Below are positions 1-5,953 of a DNA stretch of 5,953 nt, piece by piece. Positions within the stretch are counted from its first letter, which is position 1. The number at the start of each line of letters is the position of its first letter. Below the pieces are notes generated by a model. The model did not search any database. It was given only the letters and a program-made list of their open reading frames with translations, and was not told where the DNA came from. The DNA is from Gammaproteobacteria bacterium. Lineage in GTDB: Bacteria; Pseudomonadota; Gammaproteobacteria; J113. The translations under genes were made by a program, and so were the position numbers. The stretch is from the NCBI GenBank assembly GCA_003694425.1, contig RFJX01000060.1, positions 1-5,953 of the forward strand. Reading direction: 5' to 3'.

Positions 1-226
1 GCTCAAGGGCGAGGATGGCCTGTTCCGGCTCGAGAGCGGACGGCCGGCGCCGCCCGACGCCGCCGTGACCCTGCTCTCGGGGGTGCTGGAGAGTAGCAAC
101 GTCAACGCGGTCGAGTCGATGGTGCGGATGATCGAACTGCAGCGCGGATTCGAGCTGCAGGTCCGGGCGATGAAGGTGGCCGAGGAGAACGACGCCTCCC
201 AGGCCTCCATCCTGCGTCTGGGCTGA
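1..226 (+). CDS. flgF: Flagellar proximal-rod protein FlgF, C-terminal fragment
   Basis: This is the 3' end of a gene that begins before the window. The first whole codon is at position 2 and 74 codons precede the TGA at 224-226. The fragment carries the C-terminal rod/hook/basal-body helix, with the family motif LESSNVNAVESMVRMIELQR followed by a second helix (FELQVRAMKVAEENDASQA) ending in LRLG. FlgF rather than FlgG is called for three reasons: the FELQVRAMKVAEEND ending is FlgF-like (FlgG reads AYEMNSKAI at this place), it lies directly upstream of a clear flgG, and this matches the usual gene order. FlgF is one of the rod subunits between FlgB/FlgC and FlgG, exported by the flagellar type III apparatus and polymerised in the periplasm. 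The flgF-flgG gap of 196 bp is large for this operon and is filled by a repeat element. Confidence 0.93.
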   Translation, partial: LKGEDGLFRLESGRPAPPDAAVTLLSGVLESSNVNAVESMVRMIELQRGFELQVRAMKVAEENDASQASILRLG

Positions 227-233
227 TGATTTC

Positions 234-389
234 CACCGCAGAGGCGCAGAGGACGCAGAGGGATGAAAAGGCTTTCGGCATTCGGCTGTCGGCTATCGGA
301 CGGCATTCAGCCTCGTGTCCACTTGCCGAGTGCCGATGGCCGACAGCTGACAGCCGCTTTCACTCCGTGACCTCCGTGTCTCCGTGGTG
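234..389. repeat. Composite inverted-repeat element 1 in the flgF-flgG gap
   Basis: The 156-bp element is bounded by short arms built from heptamers. The left arm has CGCAGAG at 237-243, 245-251 and 254-260 (steps of 8 and 9 bp), preceded by CAC. The right arm has CTCCGTG at 363-369, 372-378 and 380-386 (steps of 9 and 8 bp), followed by GTG. Read on the opposite strand the right arm gives CACGGAG units, so the arms are mirror images in layout but differ at the same two positions in every unit (A/G and G/A). The core is a GC-rich palindrome described separately. No ORF or transposase lies inside and I see no target-site duplication. It resembles short dispersed intergenic repeats or MITE-like elements common in environmental bacteria; which family is not something I can decide from one locus. 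The mRNA would carry this structure just ahead of flgG. Confidence 0.75.
276..356. repeat. Palindromic 7-bp-period repeat, core of element 1
   Basis: The left half reads as CGGCATT, CGGCTGT, CGGCTAT, CGG in exact 7-bp register (276-299). The right half reads GCCGAGT, GCCGATG, GCCGACA, GCTGACA, GCCG in the same period (325-356), which is the same unit in inverse orientation. Bases 286-299 pair with 333-346 over 14 positions, with 13 Watson-Crick pairs and one G-U in RNA, around a 33-nt loop (300-332); weaker pairing extends outward. No run of T follows the stem, so an intrinsic terminator is unlikely. It is better read as a structured intergenic repeat. Effects on mRNA stability between flgF and flgG are possible but inferred only. 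Confidence 0.7.
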
Positions 390-422
390 AGCAACCAACG
401 AAACAGTAACCGGAGCTGAGAA

Positions 423-1208
423 ATGGAACCTGCACTGTGGATTGCCAAGACCGGACTGGACGCCCAGTCCACCCGCCTTTCGGTGATCACCCACAACCTG
501 GCCAATGTCAGCACCACCGGCTTCAAGCGCGGCCGGGCAGTATTCGAGGACACCCTCTACCAGACCGTGCGCCAGCCCGGCGCCTCCTCCTCGGCCAACA
601 ACCGCCTTCCTTCGGGCCTGATGCTGGGCACCGGGGTGCGTACCGTCTCCACCGAGAAGATCTTCACCCAGGGGAATTTCCTGAAGACCGACAATCCACT
701 GGATGTCTCCATCCAGGGACGGGGCTTCTTCCAGATCCTCCTGCCGGACGGCACCACCGCCTATACCCGGGACGGCTCCTTCACGCTCAACGACCAGGGG
801 CAGATCGTCAACGCCTCCGGCTATGAGCTGCAGCCGGGGATCACCATCCCCGACCAGACCATCAGCATAACCATCGGCTCCGACGGCACCGTCAGCGCCC
901 TGGTCTCCGGCAACAACGCCCCCACCCAGGTGGGCAACGTCGAACTGGCCGACTTCATCAACCCGGCGGGCCTGCAGCCGATGGGAGAGAACCTCTTCCT
1001 GGAGACGGCAGCCAGCGGTGCCCCGACCACCGGGACGCCCGGACTGGACGGTCTGGGTACGGTGATCCAGGGGGCGCTGGAATCCTCCAACGTCAATGTG
1101 GTGGAAGAGCTGGTCAACATGATCGAGACCCAGCGCGCCTACGAGATGAACTCCAAGGCGATCTCCACCACCGACCAGATGCTGCAGTTCGTGACCCAGA
1201 CCCTGTAG
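423..1208 (+). CDS. flgG: Flagellar distal-rod protein FlgG
   Basis: FlgG forms the distal rod of the flagellar axial structure, running through the periplasm inside the P and L rings. The 261-residue product is close to the family length of about 260. The N-terminal rod motif is at about residues 24-37 ([14 protein letters not shown]). Next comes the FlgG-specific stretch [20 protein letters not shown] (46-65), linked in this family to a straight rigid rod and absent from the hook protein FlgE. The central domain contains IQGRGFFQI (97-105) and YTRDGSF (114-120). The C-terminal helix reads [20 protein letters not shown] (218-237) and continues through [17 protein letters not shown]. The start is well supported: GGAG at 412-415 lies 7 nt before the ATG. 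No signal peptide is present, as expected for type III export. flgH follows after 11 bp. Confidence 0.97.
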   Translation: MEPALWIAKTGLDAQSTRLSVITHNLANVSTTGFKRGRAVFEDTLYQTVRQPGASSSANNRLPSGLMLGTGVRTVSTEKIFTQGNFLKTDNPLDVSIQGRGFFQILLPDGTTAYTRDGSFTLNDQGQIVNASGYELQPGITIPDQTISITIGSDGTVSALVSGNNAPTQVGNVELADFINPAGLQPMGENLFLETAASGAPTTGTPGLDGLGTVIQGALESSNVNVVEELVNMIETQRAYEMNSKAISTTDQMLQFVTQTL

Positions 1209-1212
1209 AGGA
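1207..1212 (+). promoter_or_regulatory. Ribosome binding site that decides the flgH start
   Basis: AGAGGA overlaps the flgG stop codon. It lies 7 nt before the ATG at 1220 but only 4 nt before the in-frame GTG at 1217. The spacing favours the ATG. Overlap with the flgG stop suggests translational coupling of flgG and flgH. Confidence 0.6.
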
Positions 1213-1219
1213 CGACGTG

Positions 1220-1930
1220 ATGAAGACGCGCCTGACCCTGCTCCCCCTGCTGCTTCCGATCCTGCTGGCCGGCTGCAATTCGATGCCGGAGCGCGATCCC
1301 GCCTTCGCCGCCAGCCTGCCCGCGATCCCGCGCGACCGGGACAGCCAGCCGGCCACCGGCGGGATCTACCGGCCGGGGCAGGAGATCACCCTGTTCGAGG
1401 ACCAGCGGGCACGGCGCATCGGCGACATCCTCACCATCCGCCTGGTCGAGAGCAACGACGCCAGCAAGAAGACCAAGACCACGACGGATCGCAGCACCAC
1501 CACCAGCGTCACCAATCCGACCATCCTCGGCACCACCCCGCAGTTCGGGTTGCCCTCCGGCCTGCCGCTGGTGAGCACCTCGGCCAACAATCTCGGCACC
1601 AGCCTGAGTTCGAACACCACCTTCGAGGGTTCCGGGGACTCCAGCCAGAGCAACTCCATCAAGGGCAACATCTCGGTGACGGTGGCCGACGTCCTGCCCA
1701 ACGGGAACCTGATCGTGCGCGGGGAGAAGCGTTTCAACCTCAATACCGGCAACGAATACATCAAGCTCTCGGGCATCGTGCGGCCCGAGGACATCGACTC
1801 AGACAACACCGTCGAGTCGACCAAGGTGGCAGACGCCACCATCATCTATTCCGGCGACGGCCAGGTCGCCGACGCCAACAAGCTGGGCTGGCTGGCGCGT
1901 TTCTTCATCAGTGCGCTGTTCCCCTTCTGA
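1220..1930 (+). CDS. flgH: Flagellar L-ring lipoprotein FlgH
   Basis: FlgH is the outer-membrane lipoprotein that assembles the L-ring, the bushing through which the rod leaves the cell. From the ATG at 1220 the product has 236 residues, near the enterobacterial length of about 232. It opens with a lipoprotein signal: K2 and R4, a hydrophobic run, then the lipobox LAGC with the predicted lipidated Cys19. A Ser/Thr/Asn-rich part follows at about 85-150. The most conserved block is near 151-192, with [19 protein letters not shown], then [16 protein letters not shown]. The C-terminus is [14 protein letters not shown], also family-like. The alternative start is GTG 1217, adding one residue; the ribosome site spacing favours ATG. 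flgI follows after 19 bp, so co-translation in one operon is likely. Confidence 0.96.
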   Translation: MKTRLTLLPLLLPILLAGCNSMPERDPAFAASLPAIPRDRDSQPATGGIYRPGQEITLFEDQRARRIGDILTIRLVESNDASKKTKTTTDRSTTTSVTNPTILGTTPQFGLPSGLPLVSTSANNLGTSLSSNTTFEGSGDSSQSNSIKGNISVTVADVLPNGNLIVRGEKRFNLNTGNEYIKLSGIVRPEDIDSDNTVESTKVADATIIYSGDGQVADANKLGWLARFFISALFPF

Positions 1931-1949
1931 TCATCACGGAGTGAAGGCC

Positions 1950-3053
1950 ATGAACCTGCGTATGCCTGCTGCAATCCTCCTCGCCTTCTCCCTGGTCCTG
2001 CCGGCCCGGGCCGAGCGGCTCAAGGACATCGCCACCGTCGCCGGGGTGCGGGACAACCAGCTCATCGGCTACGGCATGGTGGTCGGGCTGGCCGGTACCG
2101 GCGACAAGACCAACCAGACCAAATTCACCATCCGCAGCTTCCGCAACATGCTGCGCGAGCTGGGAGTGAACGTGCCGCTGAATCCGGAGCCCAAGGTGAA
2201 GAACGTGGCCGCGGTGATGGTCACCGCCAGCCTGCCGCCCTTCGCCAAGCCCGGGCAGAAGATCGACGTCACGGTCAACTCCATCGGCGACGCCTCGAGC
2301 CTGCGCGGCGGGACCCTCCTGCTGACCCCGCTCAAGGGGGCCGACGGCCGGGTCTATGCCATGGCCCAGGGCAATCTCACCGTGGGCGGCTTCGGCGCCG
2401 AGGCCGATGACGGCTCGAAGATCACCGTCAACATCCCCACCGTCGGCCGGGTCCCGGGCGGGGCGACCGTGGAGCGGACCGTCCCCACCCCCTTCGCCAA
2501 CGGCAGCTCCCTGGTGATCAACCTGCGCCAGTCCGATTTCACTACTGCCAACCGCGTCGCCCTGGCCATCGACGAGGCCATGGGCGGCCACGTCGCCACC
2601 GCGGTGGACGGCAGTTCGGTCCGGGTCCAGGCGCCCCGTGACGAGTCCCAGCGGGTCGCCTTCATCTCCATCCTGGAGAACATCGAGGTGATCCCGGCCG
2701 AGGCCCCGGCCAAGGTGGTGGTCAATTCCCGGACCGGCACCGTCGTGATCGGCCGCCACGTCCGGGTCACCGAGGCCGCCGTGGCCCACGGCAGCCTGAT
2801 GGTCACCATCACTCCGGAGCCGCTGGTCAGTCAGCCGCCGCCACTGTCCGGCGGCACCACCGCCGTGGTCCCGCGCACCACGATCGAGGCCAGGCAGGAG
2901 GAGAGCCGCATGTTCCTGTTCAACCCGGGTGTCTCCCTGGACGACATCGTCAAGGCGGTCAACGGGGTCGGCGCCGCGCCCGGCGACCTGGTGGCGATCC
3001 TCGAGGCGCTGCGCGAGGCCGGTGCCCTGAAGGCGGAACTGATCGTCATCTGA
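1950..3053 (+). CDS. flgI: Flagellar P-ring protein FlgI
   Basis: FlgI builds the P-ring around the rod in the peptidoglycan layer; in known systems its assembly needs the periplasmic chaperone FlgA. From the ATG at 1950 the product has 367 residues, against about 365 in enterobacteria. A Sec signal peptide is visible: Arg4, a hydrophobic stretch and PARA, with cleavage predicted after Ala21. The mature protein then begins with the family signature [20 protein letters not shown] (22-41) followed by [13 protein letters not shown]. Later conserved segments include [20 protein letters not shown] (95-114) and RTGTVVIG (261-268), and the C-terminus ends KAELIVI. GGAG at 1938-1941 lies 8 nt before the chosen ATG. 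Earlier in-frame GTG codons (1911, 1941) would spoil the signal peptide or overlap that site. The protein has no cysteine, unlike E. coli FlgI, which has a disulfide. Confidence 0.97.
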   Translation: MNLRMPAAILLAFSLVLPARAERLKDIATVAGVRDNQLIGYGMVVGLAGTGDKTNQTKFTIRSFRNMLRELGVNVPLNPEPKVKNVAAVMVTASLPPFAKPGQKIDVTVNSIGDASSLRGGTLLLTPLKGADGRVYAMAQGNLTVGGFGAEADDGSKITVNIPTVGRVPGGATVERTVPTPFANGSSLVINLRQSDFTTANRVALAIDEAMGGHVATAVDGSSVRVQAPRDESQRVAFISILENIEVIPAEAPAKVVVNSRTGTVVIGRHVRVTEAAVAHGSLMVTITPEPLVSQPPPLSGGTTAVVPRTTIEARQEESRMFLFNPGVSLDDIVKAVNGVGAAPGDLVAILEALREAGALKAELIVI

Positions 3054-3075
3054 GGCGGCAATCCTTGCCGTTTCT
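3054..3075 (+). terminator. Short hairpin with U-rich tail after flgI, possible weak terminator
   Basis: CGGCAA (3056-3061) and TTGCCG (3065-3070) form a perfect 6-bp stem with a 3-nt loop, extendable by two G-U pairs to 3054-3072. It starts directly after the flgI stop codon and is followed by TTTCT. The stem is short and the T-run interrupted, so it could be an attenuator or a 3'-end stabiliser rather than a full terminator. Confidence 0.35.
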
Positions 3076-3084
3076 GCAACTGCG

Positions 3085-3246
3085 CACCACGGAGGCACGG
3101 AGGACACGGAGATCCCCGCAATATATGAGGAATAACATCAATAAAATAGCATAACCACAAGAACTATAAATAGTATTATTTCTCCCCTCTATCATTGAAA
3201 TGATTCGTTCAGCTGATGCCTCCGTGTTCTCCGTGCCTCCGTGGTG
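3085..3246. repeat. Inverted-repeat element 2 with AT-rich core, flgI-flgJ gap
   Basis: The left arm (3085-3111) and right arm (3220-3246) are 27-bp inverted repeats with one mismatch. Each arm holds three heptamers: CACGGAG at 3088-3094, 3096-3102 and 3105-3111, and CTCCGTG at 3220-3226, 3229-3235 and 3237-3243. The steps of 8 and 9 bp are the same as in element 1. The 108-bp interior is about 33% GC, and 3121-3180 only about 22%, in sharp contrast to the GC-rich genes around it. Inside is a small palindrome, ATCATT-GA-AATGAT (3191-3204). No ORF of note is present and no transposase. Total length is 162 bp, close to the 156 bp of element 1, although the cores are unrelated. In RNA the arms could form a long stem between flgI and flgJ. 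A non-autonomous mobile element or dispersed intergenic repeat is the best reading. Confidence 0.8.
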
Positions 3247-3260
3247 AGATCAAAGAGGGG

Positions 3261-3276
3261 TGGCACGGTGCATGCA
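3261..3276 (+). promoter_or_regulatory. Candidate sigma-54 promoter upstream of flgJ
   Basis: TGGCACGGTGCATGCA matches the sigma-54 (RpoN) consensus TGGCACG-N4-TTGCW at every fixed position except one (A for the first T of TTGC). GG at 3262-3263 and GC at 3274-3275 have the required 10-bp spacing. The predicted transcription start, 12 nt past the -12 C, is about 3287, at the flgJ ATG (3288). RpoN drives many flagellar rod/hook genes in Pseudomonas and Vibrio, so the context fits. It lies 15 bp from the end of repeat element 2. No activator site could be recognised. Confidence 0.5.
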
Positions 3277-3287
3277 AATGACAGGGC

Positions 3288-4268
3288 ATGGAACCGGTCA
3301 GCGGATTTCAGGATGTCTATACCGACCTGCAGGGCCTCAGCCGTCTGCGCCTGGCGGCGCGGGCCGAGGACCCGGAGGCGGTGGGCGAGGTGGCGCGCCA
3401 GTTCGAGGGGCTGTTCGTGCAGATGATGCTCAGGGAGATGCGCAAGGGCGGGATCGGAGACAGCCTGTTCGGGAGCCATCAGATGCAGATGTACCAGGAG
3501 ATGTACGACCAGCAGATCGCCCTGGAGGTGACGCGCAACGGCGGCATCGGCTTGGCCGCCGTAATCGAGCGACAGCTGTCACAACAATCGGGTTTCGGGA
3601 GCAGTCACTCACCGGAGAAGGGCGTTCAGCGTGCCGTGCCGCTGCCAGCCACGCGCGCCTTCGGGGTGCCGGCGGGGCGCAATCCGGCCCCGCTCCACGC
3701 CGTGCCCGAACGGCCGCAGGTGGCGCCCGGCGGGACGGCCACCTGGGAACCGCTGCCCGACCGCTTCTCGAGCCCGGAGCAGTTCGTCGACGCACTGTTG
3801 CCGCTGGCCGAGGCGGCGGGCAGGCGGCTCGGGGTCGAGCCGCGCCTGCTGCTGGCCCAGGCGGCGCTGGAGACCGGCTGGGGTAGCCGTCTGATCCGGG
3901 ATGCGGCGGGCGGCAACTCGCACAACCTGTTCGGGATCAAGGCGGGTGCCGACTGGGATGGCCGCAGGGTCGGCGTGGCCTCGCTGGAGTACCGGGATGG
4001 CCGGCCGCAGCGGGAGGTCTCCGAATTCCGCGCCTACGGGAGCTACGCCGAGAGCTTCGCCGACTATGTGGGCTTCGTCCGGACCCGGCCCTGGTACCGG
4101 GAGGCCCTGGCCGGCGCGGCCGATCCGGCAACCTACATCCGCGCCCTGCAGGCAGCGGGATATGCGACCGATCCCGCCTATGCCGACAAGGTGCTCGCCC
4201 TGTACGGGCACCCGTCTATCCGGAACCGTGACGGTACCCGGCAGATGATACTGGCCCACGAGAGGTAG
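3288..4268 (+). CDS. flgJ: FlgJ: rod-cap scaffold with peptidoglycan hydrolase domain
   Basis: FlgJ caps the growing rod in the periplasm and opens the peptidoglycan so the rod can pass. The 326-residue product (about 313 in enterobacteria) has two domains. The N-terminal rod-binding domain (about 33-97) shows VARQFEGLFVQMMLREMRKG (35-54) and MYDQQIA (72-78). A Pro/Ala/Gly-rich linker covers about 98-157. The C-terminal glucosaminidase-type domain (GH73-like, about 160-308) contains LLLAQAALETGWGS, with Glu195 the probable catalytic acid, then HNLFGIK (212-218) and AGYATDPAYADK (290-301). The start is fixed by an in-frame TGA at 3279-3281; ATG 3288 is the only reasonable start after it and aligns with known FlgJ N-termini. 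No properly spaced Shine-Dalgarno is visible: AGGG at 3283-3286 is 1 nt from the ATG. flgK starts 5 bp after the stop. Confidence 0.95.
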   Translation: MEPVSGFQDVYTDLQGLSRLRLAARAEDPEAVGEVARQFEGLFVQMMLREMRKGGIGDSLFGSHQMQMYQEMYDQQIALEVTRNGGIGLAAVIERQLSQQSGFGSSHSPEKGVQRAVPLPATRAFGVPAGRNPAPLHAVPERPQVAPGGTATWEPLPDRFSSPEQFVDALLPLAEAAGRRLGVEPRLLLAQAALETGWGSRLIRDAAGGNSHNLFGIKAGADWDGRRVGVASLEYRDGRPQREVSEFRAYGSYAESFADYVGFVRTRPWYREALAGAADPATYIRALQAAGYATDPAYADKVLALYGHPSIRNRDGTRQMILAHER

Positions 4269-4273
4269 TCACC

Positions 4274-5953
4274 ATGGCAGGAAGTGGAGTTCTGACGGTA
4301 GGCGTCTCGGCACTGACCAGCTATCAGCGGGTCCTGTCGACCATCTCCCACAATATCGCCAACGTAAACACACCCGGCTACAGCCGCCAGGTGGTCGATC
4401 TGAGCAGCCGCAATCCGCAATTCTTCGGCAACGGCTACCTGGGCAAGGGTGTGGAGGTCCAGAACATCCGCCGGCTGACCGACGACTTCCTCACCAGCCA
4501 GCTGCAGGCCAGCATAAGCAATCTGGGCGAGGCGGAGAATCTGCATGCACTGGCCTCCCAGGTCGACAATATCTTCGCCGACCCCGCGACCGGCCTCACC
4601 CCGGTGTTGCAGGACTTCTTCAACGGTGTACAGAACGTGGCCGACGATCCTGCCACCATCCCTGCGCGCCAGGTCCTGCTCAGCGAGAGCGAATCGCTCG
4701 TGGGCCGATTCCACGACATGAACGCCCGGATGGACGAGCTGAACCGGGAGGTCAATGACCGCATCTACTCCGATGTCAACGAGATCAACCAGCTGGCCGA
4801 GGCGATCGCCGAGGTCAACCTCAGCATCACGCTCTCACCCGGCATCGCCAATGGCATCCTTCCCAACGACCTGCTGGACCAGCGCGAGGCGTTGCTCAAC
4901 CAGCTCTCGGAGAAGGTCGCGGTCAGTACCGTCGACCAGACAGACGGATCGATCAACGTGCTCATCGGCAAGGGCCAGCCGCTGGTGATAGGTTCTACCA
5001 GCCAGCGCCTGACCACATTCGTCGACGCGGCCGACCCGATCAGCCTGCGGGTGGGCTATGACGCCGGGGGCAACACCATCGACGTCACCGACGAGCTGAC
5101 CAGCGGCAGCCTCGGCGCCAGCATCGCCTTCCGTTCGCAACTGCTCAACCCCGCCCGCAACGGGCTGGGGCGGCTGGCTGCCGTACTGGCCCAGACCTTC
5201 AACCAGCAGCACCGGCAGGGCATGGACCTGGACGGCAACCTGGGTGGTGACTTCTTCTCCATCGATCCGCCCAAGGTGATCGACGGCCCCGCCAATGGTG
5301 GCACCGTCACCGTCGCCTTCGATCCGGCCGCGCAGGGCAATCTCACCACGGCCGATTACCGGCTGGACTTCAACGGGACGAACTTCGTCCTGACCAATCT
5401 CGCCGACAACTCGACCCAGACCTTCGCCCCACCCGGGATCGGCAACAGCTTCAGCGCCGACGGGCTCATCTTCACCCAGACCAGCGCACCGGCCGCCGGG
5501 GATACCTGGTCGATCCAGCCGACGCGGGAACTGGCCCGGAGCTTTGCCCTGGCCGTCGATGCCCCGCGCCAGATCGCCGCCGCGGCCCCGATCCGGGCCA
5601 GCGCCGCGCTGGGCAACCAGAGTGATGCGGCAATCAGCACCGGGACGGTCCTTGATGTCAACGACCCCAATCTGCTGACCACGGCGAACATCGTCTTCGA
5701 CAACCCGCCCACCACCTACCGCATCAACGGCGGGGCGTCTCAGGCCTACACCAGTGGCGGCAATATCGATTTCAACGGCTGGCGTGTCCAGATCACCGGC
5801 ACACCGGCCGCCGGAGACACCTTCACCGTGCAGTCCAACACCGGAGGGGCGGGTGACAACCGCAATGCCCTGGCCCTCGCCGCCCTGCAGACCACGGACA
5901 TCCTCGATGGCGGCAGCACCACCTTCCAGGGCGCCTACGGGCAGATCATCACC
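4274..5953 (+). CDS. flgK: Flagellar hook-filament junction protein 1 (HAP1) FlgK, 5' part
   Basis: FlgK is the first hook-associated protein, joining the hook (FlgE) to FlgL and the filament; it is exported by the flagellar type III system. The frame is open for 560 codons to the window edge, so the C-terminus is missing. The N-terminal axial motif is SHNIANVNTPGYSRQ (25-39). NDLLDQREALLNQLSEKV (198-215) and the GDNRNALALAALQ segment (527-539) are typical of FlgK. The C-terminal D0/D1 helix should follow after the edge, giving a protein clearly longer than the 547 residues of E. coli FlgK, as in many gammaproteobacteria with larger outer domains. The extra length seems to lie in two related beta-rich segments (about 362-418 and 482-522), each containing PAAGDT. 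AGAGG at 4261-4265, inside the end of flgJ, is 8 nt before the ATG, so coupling to flgJ is likely. Confidence 0.96.
   Translation, partial: MAGSGVLTVGVSALTSYQRVLSTISHNIANVNTPGYSRQVVDLSSRNPQFFGNGYLGKGVEVQNIRRLTDDFLTSQLQASISNLGEAENLHALASQVDNIFADPATGLTPVLQDFFNGVQNVADDPATIPARQVLLSESESLVGRFHDMNARMDELNREVNDRIYSDVNEINQLAEAIAEVNLSITLSPGIANGILPNDLLDQREALLNQLSEKVAVSTVDQTDGSINVLIGKGQPLVIGSTSQRLTTFVDAADPISLRVGYDAGGNTIDVTDELTSGSLGASIAFRSQLLNPARNGLGRLAAVLAQTFNQQHRQGMDLDGNLGGDFFSIDPPKVIDGPANGGTVTVAFDPAAQGNLTTADYRLDFNGTNFVLTNLADNSTQTFAPPGIGNSFSADGLIFTQTSAPAAGDTWSIQPTRELARSFALAVDAPRQIAAAAPIRASAALGNQSDAAISTGTVLDVNDPNLLTTANIVFDNPPTTYRINGGASQAYTSGGNIDFNGWRVQITGTPAAGDTFTVQSNTGGAGDNRNALALAALQTTDILDGGSTTFQGAYGQIIT

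Noticed and set aside
286..346. Intrinsic terminator at the element 1 hairpin.
   Set aside because: The loop is 33 nt and no T-run follows the stem; flgG downstream is needed in the same assembly pathway.
234..389. CRISPR-like array from the regularly spaced short repeats.
   Set aside because: The units are 7 bp with 1-2 bp between them in the arms and directly abutting in the core. There are no spacers, and both halves are inverted copies.
293..553. A minus-strand open frame crossing element 1 and the start of flgG.
   Set aside because: Its TTETRR-type peptide is just the translated heptamer repeat; such frames are commonly mis-annotated as small proteins.
1911..1949. Upstream GTG starts for flgI at 1911 and 1941.
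   Set aside because: The first overlaps flgH and puts a polar stretch before the signal peptide; the second overlaps the GGAG ribosome site. ATG 1950 has good spacing and a normal signal peptide.
1908..3107. A 399-codon open frame on the minus strand, antisense to flgI.
   Set aside because: It is a shadow of GC-rich flgI codons: the translation is low-complexity (Gly, Asp, His, Arg-rich), has no recognisable motif, and flgI is a full-length conserved gene.
3142..3179. Sigma-70 promoter in the AT-rich core, with TATAAA (3165-3170) or TATTAT (3174-3179) as -10.
   Set aside because: Neither has a convincing -35 hexamer at 16-18 bp (at best 3 of 6). Such -10 matches are expected by chance in AT-rich DNA.
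3260..3886. A + strand open frame overlapping flgJ in another frame, with ATG codons at 3272 and 3278 and GAGGGG upstream.
   Set aside because: The translation is Arg/Ala/Gly-rich with no family resemblance, while the flgJ frame is conserved throughout. The purine run is probably coincidental, though it might compete for ribosomes.

Overview
The window is a stretch of one flagellar rod-ring-hook gene cluster, all on the + strand, in the order flgF (3' end), flgG, flgH, flgI, flgJ, flgK (5' part). The DNA is GC-rich with strongly GC-biased third codon positions. P-ring and L-ring genes indicate a diderm bacterium. A FlgJ that joins a rod-scaffold domain to a glucosaminidase domain is typical of beta/gamma-proteobacteria. 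A high-GC gammaproteobacterium (Chromatiales or Pseudomonas-like) is my inference; the sequence does not name a genus.

Layout: 1-226 is the C-terminal end of FlgF (proximal rod). 227-422 is a gap filled by a 156-bp composite inverted-repeat element (234-389). 423-1208 is FlgG (distal rod), 1220-1930 FlgH (L-ring lipoprotein) and 1950-3053 FlgI (P-ring), packed with gaps of 11 and 19 bp. 3054-3287 is a second gap holding a small hairpin just after flgI, a 162-bp inverted-repeat element with an AT-rich core (3085-3246), and a good sigma-54 promoter match (3261-3276). 3288-4268 is FlgJ, and 4274-5953 is the first 560 codons of FlgK, cut by the window end.

The products act in sequence. FlgF and FlgG extend the rod, FlgJ caps it and cuts a hole in peptidoglycan, FlgI and FlgH form the bushings in the peptidoglycan layer and outer membrane, and FlgK starts the hook-filament junction. 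The genes are ordinary. The unusual content lies in the two gaps. Both elements share an arm design (three heptamers spaced 8 and 9 bp, mirrored at the other end) but have unrelated cores. The second gap may also reset transcription: a hairpin after flgI, then a sigma-54 promoter whose predicted start falls at the flgJ ATG, which itself lacks a well-placed Shine-Dalgarno sequence. I see no new defence, mobile or metabolic system here; the repeats and the predicted flgJ promoter are the points worth following up.
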